From Acidobacteriota bacterium (GTDB lineage Bacteria; Acidobacteriota; Thermoanaerobaculia; Multivoradales; JAHEKO01), in the NCBI GenBank assembly GCA_030597375.1, contig JAUVRX010000003.1, forward strand, positions 1 through 46,909: a stretch of 46,909 nt of DNA, written 5' to 3'. The notes below the pieces were generated by a model, which made no database searches, was not told the origin of the DNA, and saw only the letters and a list, made by a program, of their open reading frames with translations. The position numbers and the translations under genes are program-made. Positions 7,288-16,688 of this stretch are shown one piece after another; positions within the stretch are counted from its first letter, which is position 1, and every line of letters starts with the position of its first letter.

Positions 7288-8832
7288 ATGGCACAAGCAC
7301 AGACAGCTGACGTCAACCTCAGCGAGATCCTCAAGCAGGTGGCGCGAGAGAAGGACATCGACTACGAGCGCTGGGTCTCGGCTCTCGAGGATGCGATGGC
7401 TTCAGCTGCCAAGAAACAGCATCGGATCAAAGCGCCCGTGCGTTCGATTTTCGATCCTGAGACCGGCAAATTCGACGCCTTCATCGTCAAGACCGTAGCC
7501 GAAGAGGTGGAAGACCCCCTTTCAGAGTGGACGGTCGAGGAGGCTCAGGATCATCAGGAGGGCGCCCAGGTCGGAGATGAGATCCATATTCCCATCTCCA
7601 CCGAGGGACTCGGGCGCATCGCCGCCCAGTCAGCCAAACAGGTTCTCTATCAGCGGATCCGCGAGGCCGAACGCGAGAAGATCTACAACGAGTTCATCGA
7701 TCGAGTCGGCGAGGTCGTCAACGGTACCGTCAAACGGTTCGAGCGTGGCGATATCGTCGTCGATCTGGGACGGACAGAAGCTGCCGTGCCACGCGGCGAG
7801 CAAGCTCGTCACGAGCGCTACAGTCAGGGTGAGAGAATTCGTGCCGTGATTGTCGAGGTCCATCAACAGCCGAAGGGTCCACAGGTGGTGCTGTCTCGCA
7901 CCGACCCCAGATTGCTCGTCAAGCTCTTCGAGATGGAGGTGCCTGAGATCTACGACGGTACCGTACAGATCAAGGCCGCTGTCCGTGCGCCGGGAGAGCG
8001 GGCCAAGGTCGCCGTCGTGAGTCGGGAGCGCGATGTCGATCCCGTCGGCGCCTGTGTCGGGATGAAGGGGTCCCGAGTACAGTCCATCATCCGAGAGTTG
8101 CGTGGCGAGAAGATCGACATCATCGAGCACAGTGACGATCTGGTCACCTTCGCGCAAAGCGCCTTGGCCCCGGCTCGCATCACCCGCGTCTCGGTGACTC
8201 ATCATGGCGAAGTGCCGCATCTCGATGTAATCGTCGAGGACGAACAACTGTCGCTGGCGATCGGCAAGCGGGGTCAGAATGTTCGCCTGGCTGCCGAGCT
8301 CCTGGGGTCGCAGATCGAGATCAAGAGTGAAAGCGACGTCAAGGAGGAGGTCGCTGGGGCTCTCGCCAGGATGCTCCAAACTGCCATGTCCGAGGACATG
8401 CCTGAAGGATCAACCCCCGAGTTCTCGATCAAGTCGGCTCCTGGCGTCGGACCCAAGACAGCCGCAAAGCTCGAGGAGGCGGGATTCAGCAAGCTCGACG
8501 ACCTGCTGGCTGCCAGTCCAGGGCAGCTCGAAGAGGTCGAAGGCGTCGGGGCCAAGACGGCCAAGGCCATCCTGGCGTGGGCAGCCGACCAGGCCGAGAG
8601 CATGCAGAAGGGGCAGCTCGAGGGTAAGGGAGCGACCGAAAAGGAAGGCGAGCTCGCCACCGCGGTGATGGACGAGGGAGACGACTTCATGGCGGCCTTG
8701 AGTCAGGCGTTGGCAGAGGCCGAGAAGACCGACGCGGAGGCCTCGGCGGCGCTCGAATCGGAGGCCCAGGCCGAGGAATTGTCGAACGAGAATGGATCGC
8801 CTGTGGCTGAGAAACCAACAGGCGACGAGTGA
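7288..8832 (+). CDS. nusA: Transcription termination/antitermination factor NusA
   Basis: A 514-residue RNA polymerase-binding elongation factor that modulates pausing, termination and antitermination. Domains in order: N-terminal RNAP-binding domain (1-130), S1 domain (about 135-205, beginning VNGTVKRFERGDIVVDLG), two KH domains (about 210-350, with VGACVGMKGSRVQ and LAIGKRGQNVRLA), then a helix-hairpin-helix segment (about 375-435, APGVGPKTAAKLEEAG and VEGVGAKTAKAIL) and a Glu/Ala-rich tail of about 80 residues. The HhH C-terminus resembles the NusA C-terminal repeats of Proteobacteria. The gene that often follows nusA, ylxR, is absent: infB starts 48 bases later. Confidence 0.97.
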   Translation: MAQAQTADVNLSEILKQVAREKDIDYERWVSALEDAMASAAKKQHRIKAPVRSIFDPETGKFDAFIVKTVAEEVEDPLSEWTVEEAQDHQEGAQVGDEIHIPISTEGLGRIAAQSAKQVLYQRIREAEREKIYNEFIDRVGEVVNGTVKRFERGDIVVDLGRTEAAVPRGEQARHERYSQGERIRAVIVEVHQQPKGPQVVLSRTDPRLLVKLFEMEVPEIYDGTVQIKAAVRAPGERAKVAVVSRERDVDPVGACVGMKGSRVQSIIRELRGEKIDIIEHSDDLVTFAQSALAPARITRVSVTHHGEVPHLDVIVEDEQLSLAIGKRGQNVRLAAELLGSQIEIKSESDVKEEVAGALARMLQTAMSEDMPEGSTPEFSIKSAPGVGPKTAAKLEEAGFSKLDDLLAASPGQLEEVEGVGAKTAKAILAWAADQAESMQKGQLEGKGATEKEGELATAVMDEGDDFMAALSQALAEAEKTDAEASAALESEAQAEELSNENGSPVAEKPTGDE

Positions 8833-8880
8833 AGCGAGTCGAAATTGCAGCCTGAGCGACACTGGGGAGTTTCATAGGAA

Positions 8881-11295
8881 ATGGGCAAGATTCGGGTCAG
8901 AGATCTGGCGCAGAAGATGGGCGTTCCCGAACAGGATCTCCTGTTCAAGCTGAAGTCCATCGGCGTCCGTCTGGATGAAGAGAATCCAGAGATCGATACC
9001 GGTGTGATTCAGGCGATCCTGGAGGGCAAGAGACTCCCACAGCCTCGGGAAGTAATCCTGAGGGACGAGGAGGCCAAGGCCACTGCCACACCGGTCACCG
9101 CCCGTCGCCGGCCGGCACCTAGGAGAATGCCGCAAGGGCCAGTTCGCCCGGGCCGCCGGCGTCCGATGATTCAGAGGGTAGAGCCCCGAATCAAGACCAT
9201 CCCGAGCTCCGAGCCACCCAAGGTCGACCGACCCCCAGCCGAGCCGATTCCAGCTCCTCCGGAGGTCACAGCCACTCAGGAGACTGCGCCGAGCGGAGTG
9301 GCTCCCACTGCGCCGACAATCGAGGCCAAGACCACTGACGCAGCTGCCAAGACCAGGGAAGCTGCGCCAGGCAGCCAGGTCCCGAGTGCAGTTACGACAC
9401 CGACCAGGAGATCCAAACCAGGCGTAGTCGAAGTCGAAACCTCGAAGGGGCGAAGTCAGCGTCGGGCAGACCGGAGACCGCAGAAGGGTGCAGAGGCTGG
9501 GCGGCTCTTGACCTTCAAGACGTCGCCCCCCGAAGCGCCCATCACCATTTCCGAGGGCATGACTGTCCGCGACTTCGCCGACAAGCTGGGAGTCAAAGCC
9601 AAGGATCTCATCCAGATGCTCGTCAGGCGCGGCATCATGGCCACCATCAACCATGTATTGGAAACCGACCTGGCCCTGGAGATCGCCGAACAGCACGGCA
9701 TCGAAGCCACGGTGGTCACCTTCGAAGAGGAAATGCAACTCCATCAGGTACAGGAGTTGGAGCTCGAAGAGGCAGTACCCCAGTCGCCACGTGCTCCTGT
9801 GGTGACCATCATGGGCCATGTCGACCACGGTAAGACGACGCTCCTCGACGCCATCCGCTCCTCGAAGATCACCGAGAGCGAGCATGGCGGCATAACACAA
9901 CATATCGGCGCCTACCAGGTCGAGGTCAAAGGCAAGAAGATCGTCTTCCTGGATACGCCCGGGCACGAGGCCTTCACGATGATGCGAGCCAGGGGGGCCA
10001 GGGCCACCGATATCGTGGTTCTCGTCGTGGCTGCGGACGACGGCGTCATGCCCCAGACCGTCGAAGCGATCGACCATGCGCGAGCCGCTGGTGTGCCGAT
10101 CCTCGTCGCTATCAACAAGATCGACAAGGCCAACGCCAATCCGGACCGCGTCAAGAAGGAACTGGCAGAGCACGAGTTGACTGTGGAGGACTGGGGTGGC
10201 GAGACGGTCTCAGTTTCCATCTCCGCCCTCAAGAACGAAGGCATCTCCGAATTGATGGAGATGATTCTGTTGACAGCCGAGCTGGCGGATCTGAAAGCCA
10301 ACCCGGAGCTGCCTGCACAGGGCGTGGTTCTGGAAGCCCGCAAGGAGGTCGGCCGCGGCATCATCGCTACCGTCCTGGTCCAGAATGGGGCCATGCACCG
10401 GGGCGACATCTTCGTCGCTGGGGCGACATGGGGTCGAGTCCGTTCCATGATGAACGACCGCAATGAGAAAATTCAGGAAGCCGGACCGGCCACTCCGACC
10501 GAGGTCATGGGTTTCGGCGACGTGCCGGAGGCTGGAGACCTTTTCCAAGTCGTCGAAGAGGAAGCCAAGGCCCGCGCTATCTCCGAGTTCCGCCACCACG
10601 AGAAGCGCATTCGCGAGCTCGCGCCGAGTATCGGCAAGACCTCCCTCGAACAGCTCTTCAGCCAGATTCAGCAGGGTGGGATCAAGGAGCTTCCCATCGT
10701 CCTGAAGGCCGATGTCAAGGGCTCTGTAGAGGTCTTGCGAGACACGCTCAGCAAGTTGTCCACGGACCAGGTCAAGCTAGAAGTGATCCGTGCCGCGGTG
10801 GGTGGCATCACGACGGACGACATTATTCTCGCCTCCGCCTCGGGAGCAGTGGTCGTAGGCTTCAACGTCAGACCAGAGCGCAAGGCAGCAGATTTGGCGA
10901 ACAAAGAGGAAGTCGACGTTCGACTTCACACCGTCATCTATGAATTGAGCGACGAGATCAAGAAGGCCATGGTGGGGCTGTTGGAGCCCACCTTCAAGGA
11001 GGTACAGACCGGGCGAGCAGAGGTTCGAGAGACCTTCAGCGTACCCAAGCTGGGTGTAGTGGCCGGCTGTCATATCATCGAGGGAGTGATCCCTCGCAGC
11101 GCCTCTGTTCGACTCTTGAGAGATAACGTCGTGATCTACGAAGGTACGATCGGCTCCCTGAGACGGTTCAAGGAGGACGTATCCGAGGTCCGGACCGGTT
11201 TCGACTGTGGCATCCGGCTCGATCGCTATCAGGATGTCAAGCCGGGAGACACCATCGAAGCATTCGTCCAGGAAGAGGTCGCTCCAACACTCTGA
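8881..11295 (+). CDS. infB: Translation initiation factor IF-2
   Basis: An 804-residue GTPase that brings fMet-tRNA to the 30S subunit and promotes subunit joining. There is an IF2_N module at residues 1-55 ([19 protein letters not shown]), a long Pro/Ala/Thr-rich basic linker (about 60-215), and a second IF2_N module (about 220-275, [17 protein letters not shown]). The G domain starts near 305: G1 [15 protein letters not shown]3 DTPGHEAF, G4 NKID. Domains II, III and IV follow to the C-terminus ([23 protein letters not shown]). All GTPase motifs are intact. It is the third gene of the nusA operon; a 129-base gap with no visible gene precedes ylxP. Confidence 0.97.
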   Translation: MGKIRVRDLAQKMGVPEQDLLFKLKSIGVRLDEENPEIDTGVIQAILEGKRLPQPREVILRDEEAKATATPVTARRRPAPRRMPQGPVRPGRRRPMIQRVEPRIKTIPSSEPPKVDRPPAEPIPAPPEVTATQETAPSGVAPTAPTIEAKTTDAAAKTREAAPGSQVPSAVTTPTRRSKPGVVEVETSKGRSQRRADRRPQKGAEAGRLLTFKTSPPEAPITISEGMTVRDFADKLGVKAKDLIQMLVRRGIMATINHVLETDLALEIAEQHGIEATVVTFEEEMQLHQVQELELEEAVPQSPRAPVVTIMGHVDHGKTTLLDAIRSSKITESEHGGITQHIGAYQVEVKGKKIVFLDTPGHEAFTMMRARGARATDIVVLVVAADDGVMPQTVEAIDHARAAGVPILVAINKIDKANANPDRVKKELAEHELTVEDWGGETVSVSISALKNEGISELMEMILLTAELADLKANPELPAQGVVLEARKEVGRGIIATVLVQNGAMHRGDIFVAGATWGRVRSMMNDRNEKIQEAGPATPTEVMGFGDVPEAGDLFQVVEEEAKARAISEFRHHEKRIRELAPSIGKTSLEQLFSQIQQGGIKELPIVLKADVKGSVEVLRDTLSKLSTDQVKLEVIRAAVGGITTDDIILASASGAVVVGFNVRPERKAADLANKEEVDVRLHTVIYELSDEIKKAMVGLLEPTFKEVQTGRAEVRETFSVPKLGVVAGCHIIEGVIPRSASVRLLRDNVVIYEGTIGSLRRFKEDVSEVRTGFDCGIRLDRYQDVKPGDTIEAFVQEEVAPTL

Positions 11296-11424
11296 GACGG
11301 GTAGAGCACTCCCCTACTGATCCCGCGGCGCAGAAGGGCTCTTCGAGTCAGCTGTAACACCCTTCCAGCGGCAGCCGGACGACGAAGAGCGGTTCGTAGG
11401 AACGGGTACCCACCTGGTGTCAAC

Positions 11425-11718
11425 ATGGTTGTCGTCATCTCTGTCGTCGAGCTACATATCCCCGAGGGCCGGAGCCTCAAACAGAAACGCCGCATCCTCA
11501 AGAGCATCATGGACCGGATTCACCAGCGCTACAGGGTCTCCATCGCCGAGACCGACTACCACGATCTGCATCAGCGAGCCGAGATCGCGATCGCCGCTGT
11601 CCACGGCTCCCGCTCCGAAATGGAACGAATGATGCAGGGGATTCGCCACCTCGTGGAGGCAACGCCAGGGGCCATGTTGCTCTCGTGGGAACCTCAGTAC
11701 TTGGAGACTGCGGGATGA
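11425..11718 (+). CDS. ylxP: YlxP-like DUF503 protein
   Basis: A 97-residue protein of the DUF503/YlxP family, recognised from the start VVVISVVELHIPEGRSLKQKRR and its place between infB and rbfA, where this family is usually found. Its exact role is not settled in the literature I know; a link to ribosome biogenesis is inferred from position. Its TGA overlaps the rbfA ATG (ATGA), so the two are translationally coupled. The 11296-11424 gap before it holds no evident gene or terminator, only short palindromes such as GGGTACCC. Confidence 0.85.
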   Translation: MVVVISVVELHIPEGRSLKQKRRILKSIMDRIHQRYRVSIAETDYHDLHQRAEIAIAAVHGSRSEMERMMQGIRHLVEATPGAMLLSWEPQYLETAG

Positions 11719-12086
11719 GCCGGCGCACTCACAGGGTCGAGGATTTGTTGCGTACCGAGATCTCGAAAATCATCCTGCGTCGCATCCAGGACCCTCGAGT
11801 GCAGTTGGCATCCGTTTCGAAAGTCGACGTCAGTCCCGATTTGAAGAGAGCCGTCGTGCAGATATCAATCATCGGTAACGACGAAGATCGAGAGGCCACT
11901 ATCGAGGCCCTGCGGCATGCCCAGGGGTTCATTCGATCTTGCCTTGCCAAGAGCCTGAAGAGAATGCGTACCATCCCTGAATTGCTCTTCGAGATCGACC
12001 GGGGGGCAGAGTACAGTCAACACATCAGTGACCTGTTGGAGAAACTTCATGAGCGCGAACACGAAAGCACCAGAGAATCTTCTTAA
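11715..12086 (+). CDS. rbfA: Ribosome-binding factor A
   Basis: A 123-residue 30S maturation factor with a KH-like fold that binds near the 5' end helix of 16S rRNA. Family features: RRTHRVEDLLRTEISKII, the segment VQLASVSKVDVSPDLKRAVV, and LKRMRTIPELLFEID near the C-terminus. The frame is open from 11685, but the ATG at 11715 overlaps the ylxP stop in an ATGA and gives the usual length. Its last 38 bases overlap the start of nrnA. Confidence 0.95.
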   Translation: MSRRTHRVEDLLRTEISKIILRRIQDPRVQLASVSKVDVSPDLKRAVVQISIIGNDEDREATIEALRHAQGFIRSCLAKSLKRMRTIPELLFEIDRGAEYSQHISDLLEKLHEREHESTRESS

Positions 12087-13026
12087 GAAACTCCGCTCCG
12101 GGCATCGTTATGTCATCACGAGCCACATCAATCCTGATGGGGATGCCGTCGGCTCTTCGCTGGGCCTGGTCCGGATCCTGAGGGCCATCGGCAAGGGAGC
12201 TGTCATCTGGAGTAGGGATGAGCCGCCCAAGCTCTACCGCGCCTTGGCAGGCAGTGACCGCATGCACCTCGGATCTGAACCTCCGGCTGGATTTCCCGAC
12301 TCATTCGACGGCGCCATCGTGCTCGAGTGCCCGACATTGGATCGCTGCGGATTGGAAGAACATCTGTCTGACCTGCCGGTGATCAATATCGACCATCACC
12401 TGGGCAACGAGCACTACGGCGAGGTCAATTGGGTCGATACAGCCGCGCCCTCCCTCGGAGAGATGATCTATCGTCTCTCGCAGGGCCTGATGGTCAGCCT
12501 CGATCAGGAAACCGCCACCGCACTCTACCTAACCCTCGTCACCGACACAGGTGGCTTCCGATTCGCCAATTCGACACCTGCGGCATTCGCGGCAGCCTCG
12601 GCATTGGTAACCGAGGGGGCGAGTCCCGAGCAGGTGGCCCAATGGCTCTACGAGAGCCAGCCAGAATCGGCCGTGCGGCTGCTCGGTGAAATGCTCCAGT
12701 CCCTGGAGATTCATGATGGTCGAGTTGCCACGGCCGTCGTCACTCTGGAGATGTTCGACAACGCAGGGGCCTCTCCCAGCGACACCGAAGGCCTGATCGA
12801 TCACCCTCGCTCCATCGCCGGGGTCGACGCCGTAGCCCTCATTCGGCAGGTTGATGAAAAGCGGTTCAAAGTCTCGTTACGGAGTCGCGGTGACATCGAC
12901 GTCGAGAAAGTCGCCCGTCAACATGGAGGTGGCGGACATCGCAACGCCGCTGGATACATGGCCGACGGCCCTATCGAAGACCTGCGCCCGAAGGTCCTGA
13001 GCGAGCTCCAGGCTGCCCTCGGTTGA
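12049..13026 (+). CDS. nrnA: DHH-family phosphoesterase, NrnA-like
   Basis: A 325-residue DHH/DHHA1 enzyme. Members degrade nanoRNAs (2-5 nt) or cyclic dinucleotide breakdown products and hydrolyse 3',5'-bisphosphate nucleotides (pAp). The Mn-binding motifs are present: NPDGDAVGS, an acidic residue in VLECP, IDHH, and DTGGF. The C-terminal DHHA1 domain has GGGGHRNAAG. The ATG at 12049 has GGAG 7 bases upstream and is preferred to the in-frame ATG at 12028. It sits between rbfA and truB, the usual place in many phyla. Whether it prefers nanoRNA, pAp or cyclic dinucleotide products cannot be told. Confidence 0.93.
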   Translation: MSANTKAPENLLKKLRSGHRYVITSHINPDGDAVGSSLGLVRILRAIGKGAVIWSRDEPPKLYRALAGSDRMHLGSEPPAGFPDSFDGAIVLECPTLDRCGLEEHLSDLPVINIDHHLGNEHYGEVNWVDTAAPSLGEMIYRLSQGLMVSLDQETATALYLTLVTDTGGFRFANSTPAAFAAASALVTEGASPEQVAQWLYESQPESAVRLLGEMLQSLEIHDGRVATAVVTLEMFDNAGASPSDTEGLIDHPRSIAGVDAVALIRQVDEKRFKVSLRSRGDIDVEKVARQHGGGGHRNAAGYMADGPIEDLRPKVLSELQAALG

Positions 13027-13030
13027 AGCC

Positions 13031-13939
13031 ATGCACGACGGTCTCTATTTGATCGACAAGGAGCCGGCCTGTACCTCCCACGACGTGGTGCAGCAGGCCC
13101 GTAGAATTCTTTCCCAACGCAAGATCGGGCATTGCGGCACGCTGGACCCCGGCGCCACAGGCCTGCTCGTCCTGACCCTCGGCCGAGCCACCAGGCTGAC
13201 CCGCTTCCTGATCCGGGCACCGAAGATCTACGAAGGCGATATCCAGTTCGGTCTGACGACCGACACCTACGATCGTCACGGTGAGACCACAGCCGTGAGC
13301 TCTATCGACGGCCTCGAAGTCTCGGCCATCACGAGCTCCCTGAAAGAGCTCGTCGGAACACTCGATCAAGCCGCCCCTCCCTTCAGCGCCAAGAAGTTCA
13401 AGGGAGTCAAGTACTACGAGATGGCTCGGCGGGGCGAGGAGGTACCGGAGGCGCGAAAGCAGATCACAATCTTCGATTTCAGCGCTACAGGACCCCTCGT
13501 GGAGGGTGTCCTGCCTTTCCGGCTCGAGTGCTCGTCTGGCACCTACGTTCGAAGTCTGGCGCACGACCTCGGCCAGACGCTCGGCTGTGGAGCCCACCTT
13601 GCCGAGCTGCGCCGAATCAAAGTCGGGCCTTTTCACATCGACCAGGCCGTCTCCCTCGACAAGCTGAGCGAGGAGGCAGAAGCCGAGGCTGCGCCGCGTC
13701 AGGGCTGGGTACCCCTCGATCAGCTTCCTTTGCCTTTCCAGGAGCTGGCAACCGACAGTCAACAGTCCAAGAGAGTCGTCCATGGTCAGTCGGTGTTGTT
13801 TCGGGACCTCGAGGGTGAAGAGGGTGATTGGGTGAAGCTCGTCGACCGACGGGGGCAGCTCATCGCCGTGGGTACGGTTGCAGAGCGGATCGGCACCGGC
13901 AAAGTCGGCCTTGTCCAGCCCCGGATCGTCTTTACATAG
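13031..13939 (+). CDS. truB: tRNA pseudouridine(55) synthase
   Basis: A 302-residue enzyme that makes pseudouridine 55 in the T-loop of tRNAs. The catalytic aspartate is D39 in GHCGTLDPGATGLL, and other TruB features are YLIDKEP at the start, PPFSAKKFKGVKYYEMAR and SGTYVRSLAHDLG. The C-terminal part resembles a PUA-like extension. It starts 4 bases after nrnA, so they are co-transcribed. A new promoter for rpsO probably begins at its 3' end. Confidence 0.96.
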   Translation: MHDGLYLIDKEPACTSHDVVQQARRILSQRKIGHCGTLDPGATGLLVLTLGRATRLTRFLIRAPKIYEGDIQFGLTTDTYDRHGETTAVSSIDGLEVSAITSSLKELVGTLDQAAPPFSAKKFKGVKYYEMARRGEEVPEARKQITIFDFSATGPLVEGVLPFRLECSSGTYVRSLAHDLGQTLGCGAHLAELRRIKVGPFHIDQAVSLDKLSEEAEAEAAPRQGWVPLDQLPLPFQELATDSQQSKRVVHGQSVLFRDLEGEEGDWVKLVDRRGQLIAVGTVAERIGTGKVGLVQPRIVFT

Positions 13940-13947
13940 TTGTAGTC

Positions 13948-13983
13948 TTGACACCGTTGGCACGCAGAGCGCTGTGCTAGCAT
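13948..13983 (+). promoter_or_regulatory. Probable promoter region of rpsO-pnp
   Basis: Just after truB there is a consensus TTGACA (13948-13953) and an extended -10 TGCTAGCAT (13975-13983). Their spacing (24) is too long for one promoter. TTGGCA at 13957-13962 gives a spacer of 15 to the same -10. The exact pair used is therefore uncertain, but a start site before rpsO is likely. Confidence 0.35.
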
Positions 13984-14033
13984 GCACTGTTTGATAGAGG
14001 TAGAGGTTTTAGAGAAGCAAGGAGGAAGCAGAG

Positions 14034-14303
14034 TTGTCCCAGACCAAAGAGGTCAAATCAAAGATCATTCAAGAGTCACGCCTGCACGATAACGATACCG
14101 GTTCTCCGGAGGTGCAGGTGGCCCTTCTGACGAATCGGATTACCGAGTTGACCGAGCACTTCAAGACGCACGCCAAGGATCACCACAGCCGGCGAGGCTT
14201 GCTCAAACTCGTCGGGCAACGAAGACGGTTGCTCGACTACATGAAGGGGCAGGACTTCGAGCGCTACCGCGCCACAATCGAGCGACTGGGCATCCGCAAG
14301 TAG
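14034..14303 (+). CDS. rpsO: 30S ribosomal protein S15
   Basis: An 89-residue primary 16S rRNA-binding protein of the 30S platform. The sequence is canonical: [35 protein letters not shown], and [16 protein letters not shown]. Translation starts at a TTG (14034) with AAGGAGG ending 8 bases before it; no ATG or GTG would give the conserved N-terminus. S15 often represses its own mRNA through the leader; the leader here is short and I cannot assign a pseudoknot. pnp follows, as in E. coli, with a hairpin between them. Confidence 0.97.
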   Translation: MSQTKEVKSKIIQESRLHDNDTGSPEVQVALLTNRITELTEHFKTHAKDHHSRRGLLKLVGQRRRLLDYMKGQDFERYRATIERLGIRK

Positions 14304-14316
14304 AGAACCCTGAGCC

Positions 14317-14350
14317 TGTGCTGCCGGGGAGAGACCTCCATGGCAGCACA
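14317..14350 (+). other. Long stem-loop between rpsO and pnp
   Basis: TGTGCTGCC (14317-14325) pairs perfectly with GGCAGCACA (14342-14350), and inside it GGAG (14328-14331) pairs with CTCC (14336-14339) across a 4-base loop and a small internal loop. There is no T tract, so it is not a simple terminator. In E. coli a hairpin at the same place is cut by RNase III and lets PNPase limit its own mRNA; the same function here is inferred from position. Confidence 0.7.
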
Positions 14351-14436
14351 TCCACTGGCCGTCCCTGACTAGCTGCTCATCCCAGTCTGAGTCAGTCCCG
14401 GCAGAGCCCGCGCAAACCAAGCGAACAGGAACCCTT

Positions 14437-16668
14437 ATGAAACATGAATCTGAAGTAACCGTCGGTGCCGAAACCATCACCTTTGAAACCGGCAAGCTTG
14501 CCAGGCAGGCCGACGGCTCCTGTGTGACGCGATGTGGCGACACCGGCGTACTGAGCACCGCCTGCATGCTGAAACCCGCCAGCACCCGGGACTTTCTCCC
14601 TTTGACCGTCGACTACCGCGAGTACACCTATGCCGGTGGTCGGATCCCGGGCGGCTTTTTCAAGCGCGAGGGGCGTCCCACCGAGAAAGAGATCCTCACG
14701 TGCCGAATGCCAGACCGCCCATTGCGGCCTCTCTTTCCCGAGGGCTACAGGCACGAAACCCAGGTCATATCGCTCGTGCTGTCGGCTGACGGTGAGAACG
14801 ACCCGGACATCCTCGCCATCAACGGAGCTTCGGCGGCTCTGATGGTCTCAGCAATCCCTTTCTACACTCCGGTTGCGGCGGTCCGCGTCGGACTCGTAGA
14901 AGGCGAAGTCGTGTTCAATCCTGCCAACAGCCTACGCGATGTTTCCGATCTCGATCTCATCGTGGTCGGAACCGAGGAAGCCGTCGTCATGGTGGAGGCC
15001 GGCGCCAATCAGCTCTCCGAGGAGATCCTTCTCGACTGCATATTCAAGGGACACGAGGAGATCCAGAAGCTCATCCAGGCCCAGCTCGACCTGCAGCGGA
15101 AGGTCGGTGTCCAGAAGCCGGAATGGCAAGCGCCCCAGTCCTTCTCCAGCGAGCTGTTCGAGCAGGTCAAGACCGACCTCTATGACTCCCTTTTCACAGC
15201 CCTGCACACAACTGGAAAGTTCGAGAGACGAGAGGCTGTGGCGACTCTGGTCGATCCCTATCTCGAGGCACTGGCCGGGGAGGAAGAGGACAGGATACCC
15301 CTGGTCAAACAGGTCATCAAACGGCTGGAGGAAGATATCCTGCGGCAAGAGATCCTCACCAACCGAAAGCGCTTCGACGGCAGGACCCTGGATCAGATCC
15401 GCGATATCGAAATCGACGTCGGCCCGCTACCCCGGACCCATGGCTCTGCCCTGTTCACCCGCGGTGAGACCCAGGCACTGGTGTCGGCTACTCTCGGCAC
15501 CAGCCGCGACGCTCAAATCATCGAGGAGTACGAGGGCGAAAGCCGACAGAAGTTCATCTTGCACTACAGCTTTCCTCCGTTTTCAGTCGGCGAGGTCAAG
15601 TTTCTTCGCGGCCCGAGCCGGCGCGAGATCGGTCACGGTGTCCTGGCGAGGCGGGCCCTGACTCCCCTGCTGCCTCACGAAGACGACTTCCCCTATACGA
15701 TTCGCGTGGTCTCCGACATTCTCGAATCGAACGGCTCGTCCTCCATGGCCACGGTTTGTGGCGGCTCCCTGGCCCTGTTCGATGCCGGCGTACCGATGCT
15801 CGCGCCCGTCGCCGGTGTAGCCATGGGCCTCATCAAGAGCGACGACGGCTTCGCGGTCCTGTCCGATATCGCCGGCCAGGAGGACCACTATGGCGACATG
15901 GACTTCAAGGTAGCCGGAACCCGAACTGGAATCACCGCCTTGCAGATGGACATCAAGATCGCGGGTGTCACCCGCGAGATCATGCAGGCGGCGTTGGCTC
16001 AGGCCCACACGGGTCGGATGCATATTCTTGATCTCATGCAAGAGGCCATCGACTCTCCTCGGCAGGATCTCTCCGAATTCGCACCGCGCCTCTACACCAT
16101 GTCCGTCCCGACGGACAAGATCCGCGACATCATCGGTCCCGGAGGAAAGACCATACGCTCGATCGTTGAAGAGACCGGCTGCGAAGTGGATGTCCAGAAC
16201 GACGGCACCGTGGTCATCGCCTCGCCGGATGGAGTGGCAGCAAAGCGGGCCAGGGAGATCATCGAACGGCTCACCGAGACCCCGGAGATCGGCAAGATCT
16301 ACGAGGGAACCGTTCGCCGCGTCGAGGGCTACGGCGCCTTCGTTGAGATTCTGCCTGGATCCGACGGCCTGGTCCATATCAGCGAGCTGGCGCCCTATCG
16401 AGTCCGAGAAGTGACGGATATCGTTCAGGAGGGTGACAGCCTCGAGGTCAAGGTCATCAACATCGACGAGCAAGGCAAGGTCCGCCTTTCGCGCAAGGCC
16501 GTCATCATGGAGGCCCCAGATTACGATCCTTCCAAATACGAAGGCATGGGCTACGAAGGTCCCCCACCGGAACGACGCGATCGCGGCGGCCAACGGGACT
16601 CGCGGTCCAATCCCCGGCGGCGCGGCGGAGGCGGAGGTTCCGGCGGCCCTCGCAGGGGCCGGAGCTGA
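14437..16668 (+). CDS. pnp: Polyribonucleotide nucleotidyltransferase (PNPase)
   Basis: A 743-residue phosphorolytic 3'-5' exoribonuclease. Two RNase PH-like domains (about 1-230 and 310-545) flank an all-helical domain. Family sequences include TVDYREYTYAGGRIPGGF, RPLRPLFPEGY and ESNGSSSMATVCGGSLALFDAGV. A KH domain (about 555-620, IRDIIGPGGKTIRSI) and an S1 domain (about 622-690, GKIYEGTVRRVEGYGAFVEI) follow. The last 35 residues are Arg/Gly-rich, likely an extra RNA-binding tail. It follows rpsO by 133 bases containing a hairpin. The start ATG has AGGA upstream. Confidence 0.98.
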   Translation: MKHESEVTVGAETITFETGKLARQADGSCVTRCGDTGVLSTACMLKPASTRDFLPLTVDYREYTYAGGRIPGGFFKREGRPTEKEILTCRMPDRPLRPLFPEGYRHETQVISLVLSADGENDPDILAINGASAALMVSAIPFYTPVAAVRVGLVEGEVVFNPANSLRDVSDLDLIVVGTEEAVVMVEAGANQLSEEILLDCIFKGHEEIQKLIQAQLDLQRKVGVQKPEWQAPQSFSSELFEQVKTDLYDSLFTALHTTGKFERREAVATLVDPYLEALAGEEEDRIPLVKQVIKRLEEDILRQEILTNRKRFDGRTLDQIRDIEIDVGPLPRTHGSALFTRGETQALVSATLGTSRDAQIIEEYEGESRQKFILHYSFPPFSVGEVKFLRGPSRREIGHGVLARRALTPLLPHEDDFPYTIRVVSDILESNGSSSMATVCGGSLALFDAGVPMLAPVAGVAMGLIKSDDGFAVLSDIAGQEDHYGDMDFKVAGTRTGITALQMDIKIAGVTREIMQAALAQAHTGRMHILDLMQEAIDSPRQDLSEFAPRLYTMSVPTDKIRDIIGPGGKTIRSIVEETGCEVDVQNDGTVVIASPDGVAAKRAREIIERLTETPEIGKIYEGTVRRVEGYGAFVEILPGSDGLVHISELAPYRVREVTDIVQEGDSLEVKVINIDEQGKVRLSRKAVIMEAPDYDPSKYEGMGYEGPPPERRDRGGQRDSRSNPRRRGGGGGSGGPRRGRS

Positions 16669-16688
16669 GGCGCCAGCCCGCATGATTC

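Noticed and set aside
8872-10173. 433-codon open frame antisense to infB
   Set aside because: It mirrors the codon phase of infB, has no family resemblance, and infB is unmistakable on the other strand. GC-rich coding DNA often leaves such antisense frames open.
15583-16683. 366-codon open frame antisense to pnp
   Set aside because: Shadow of pnp; low-complexity His/Asp/Arg-rich translation with no recognisable motif.
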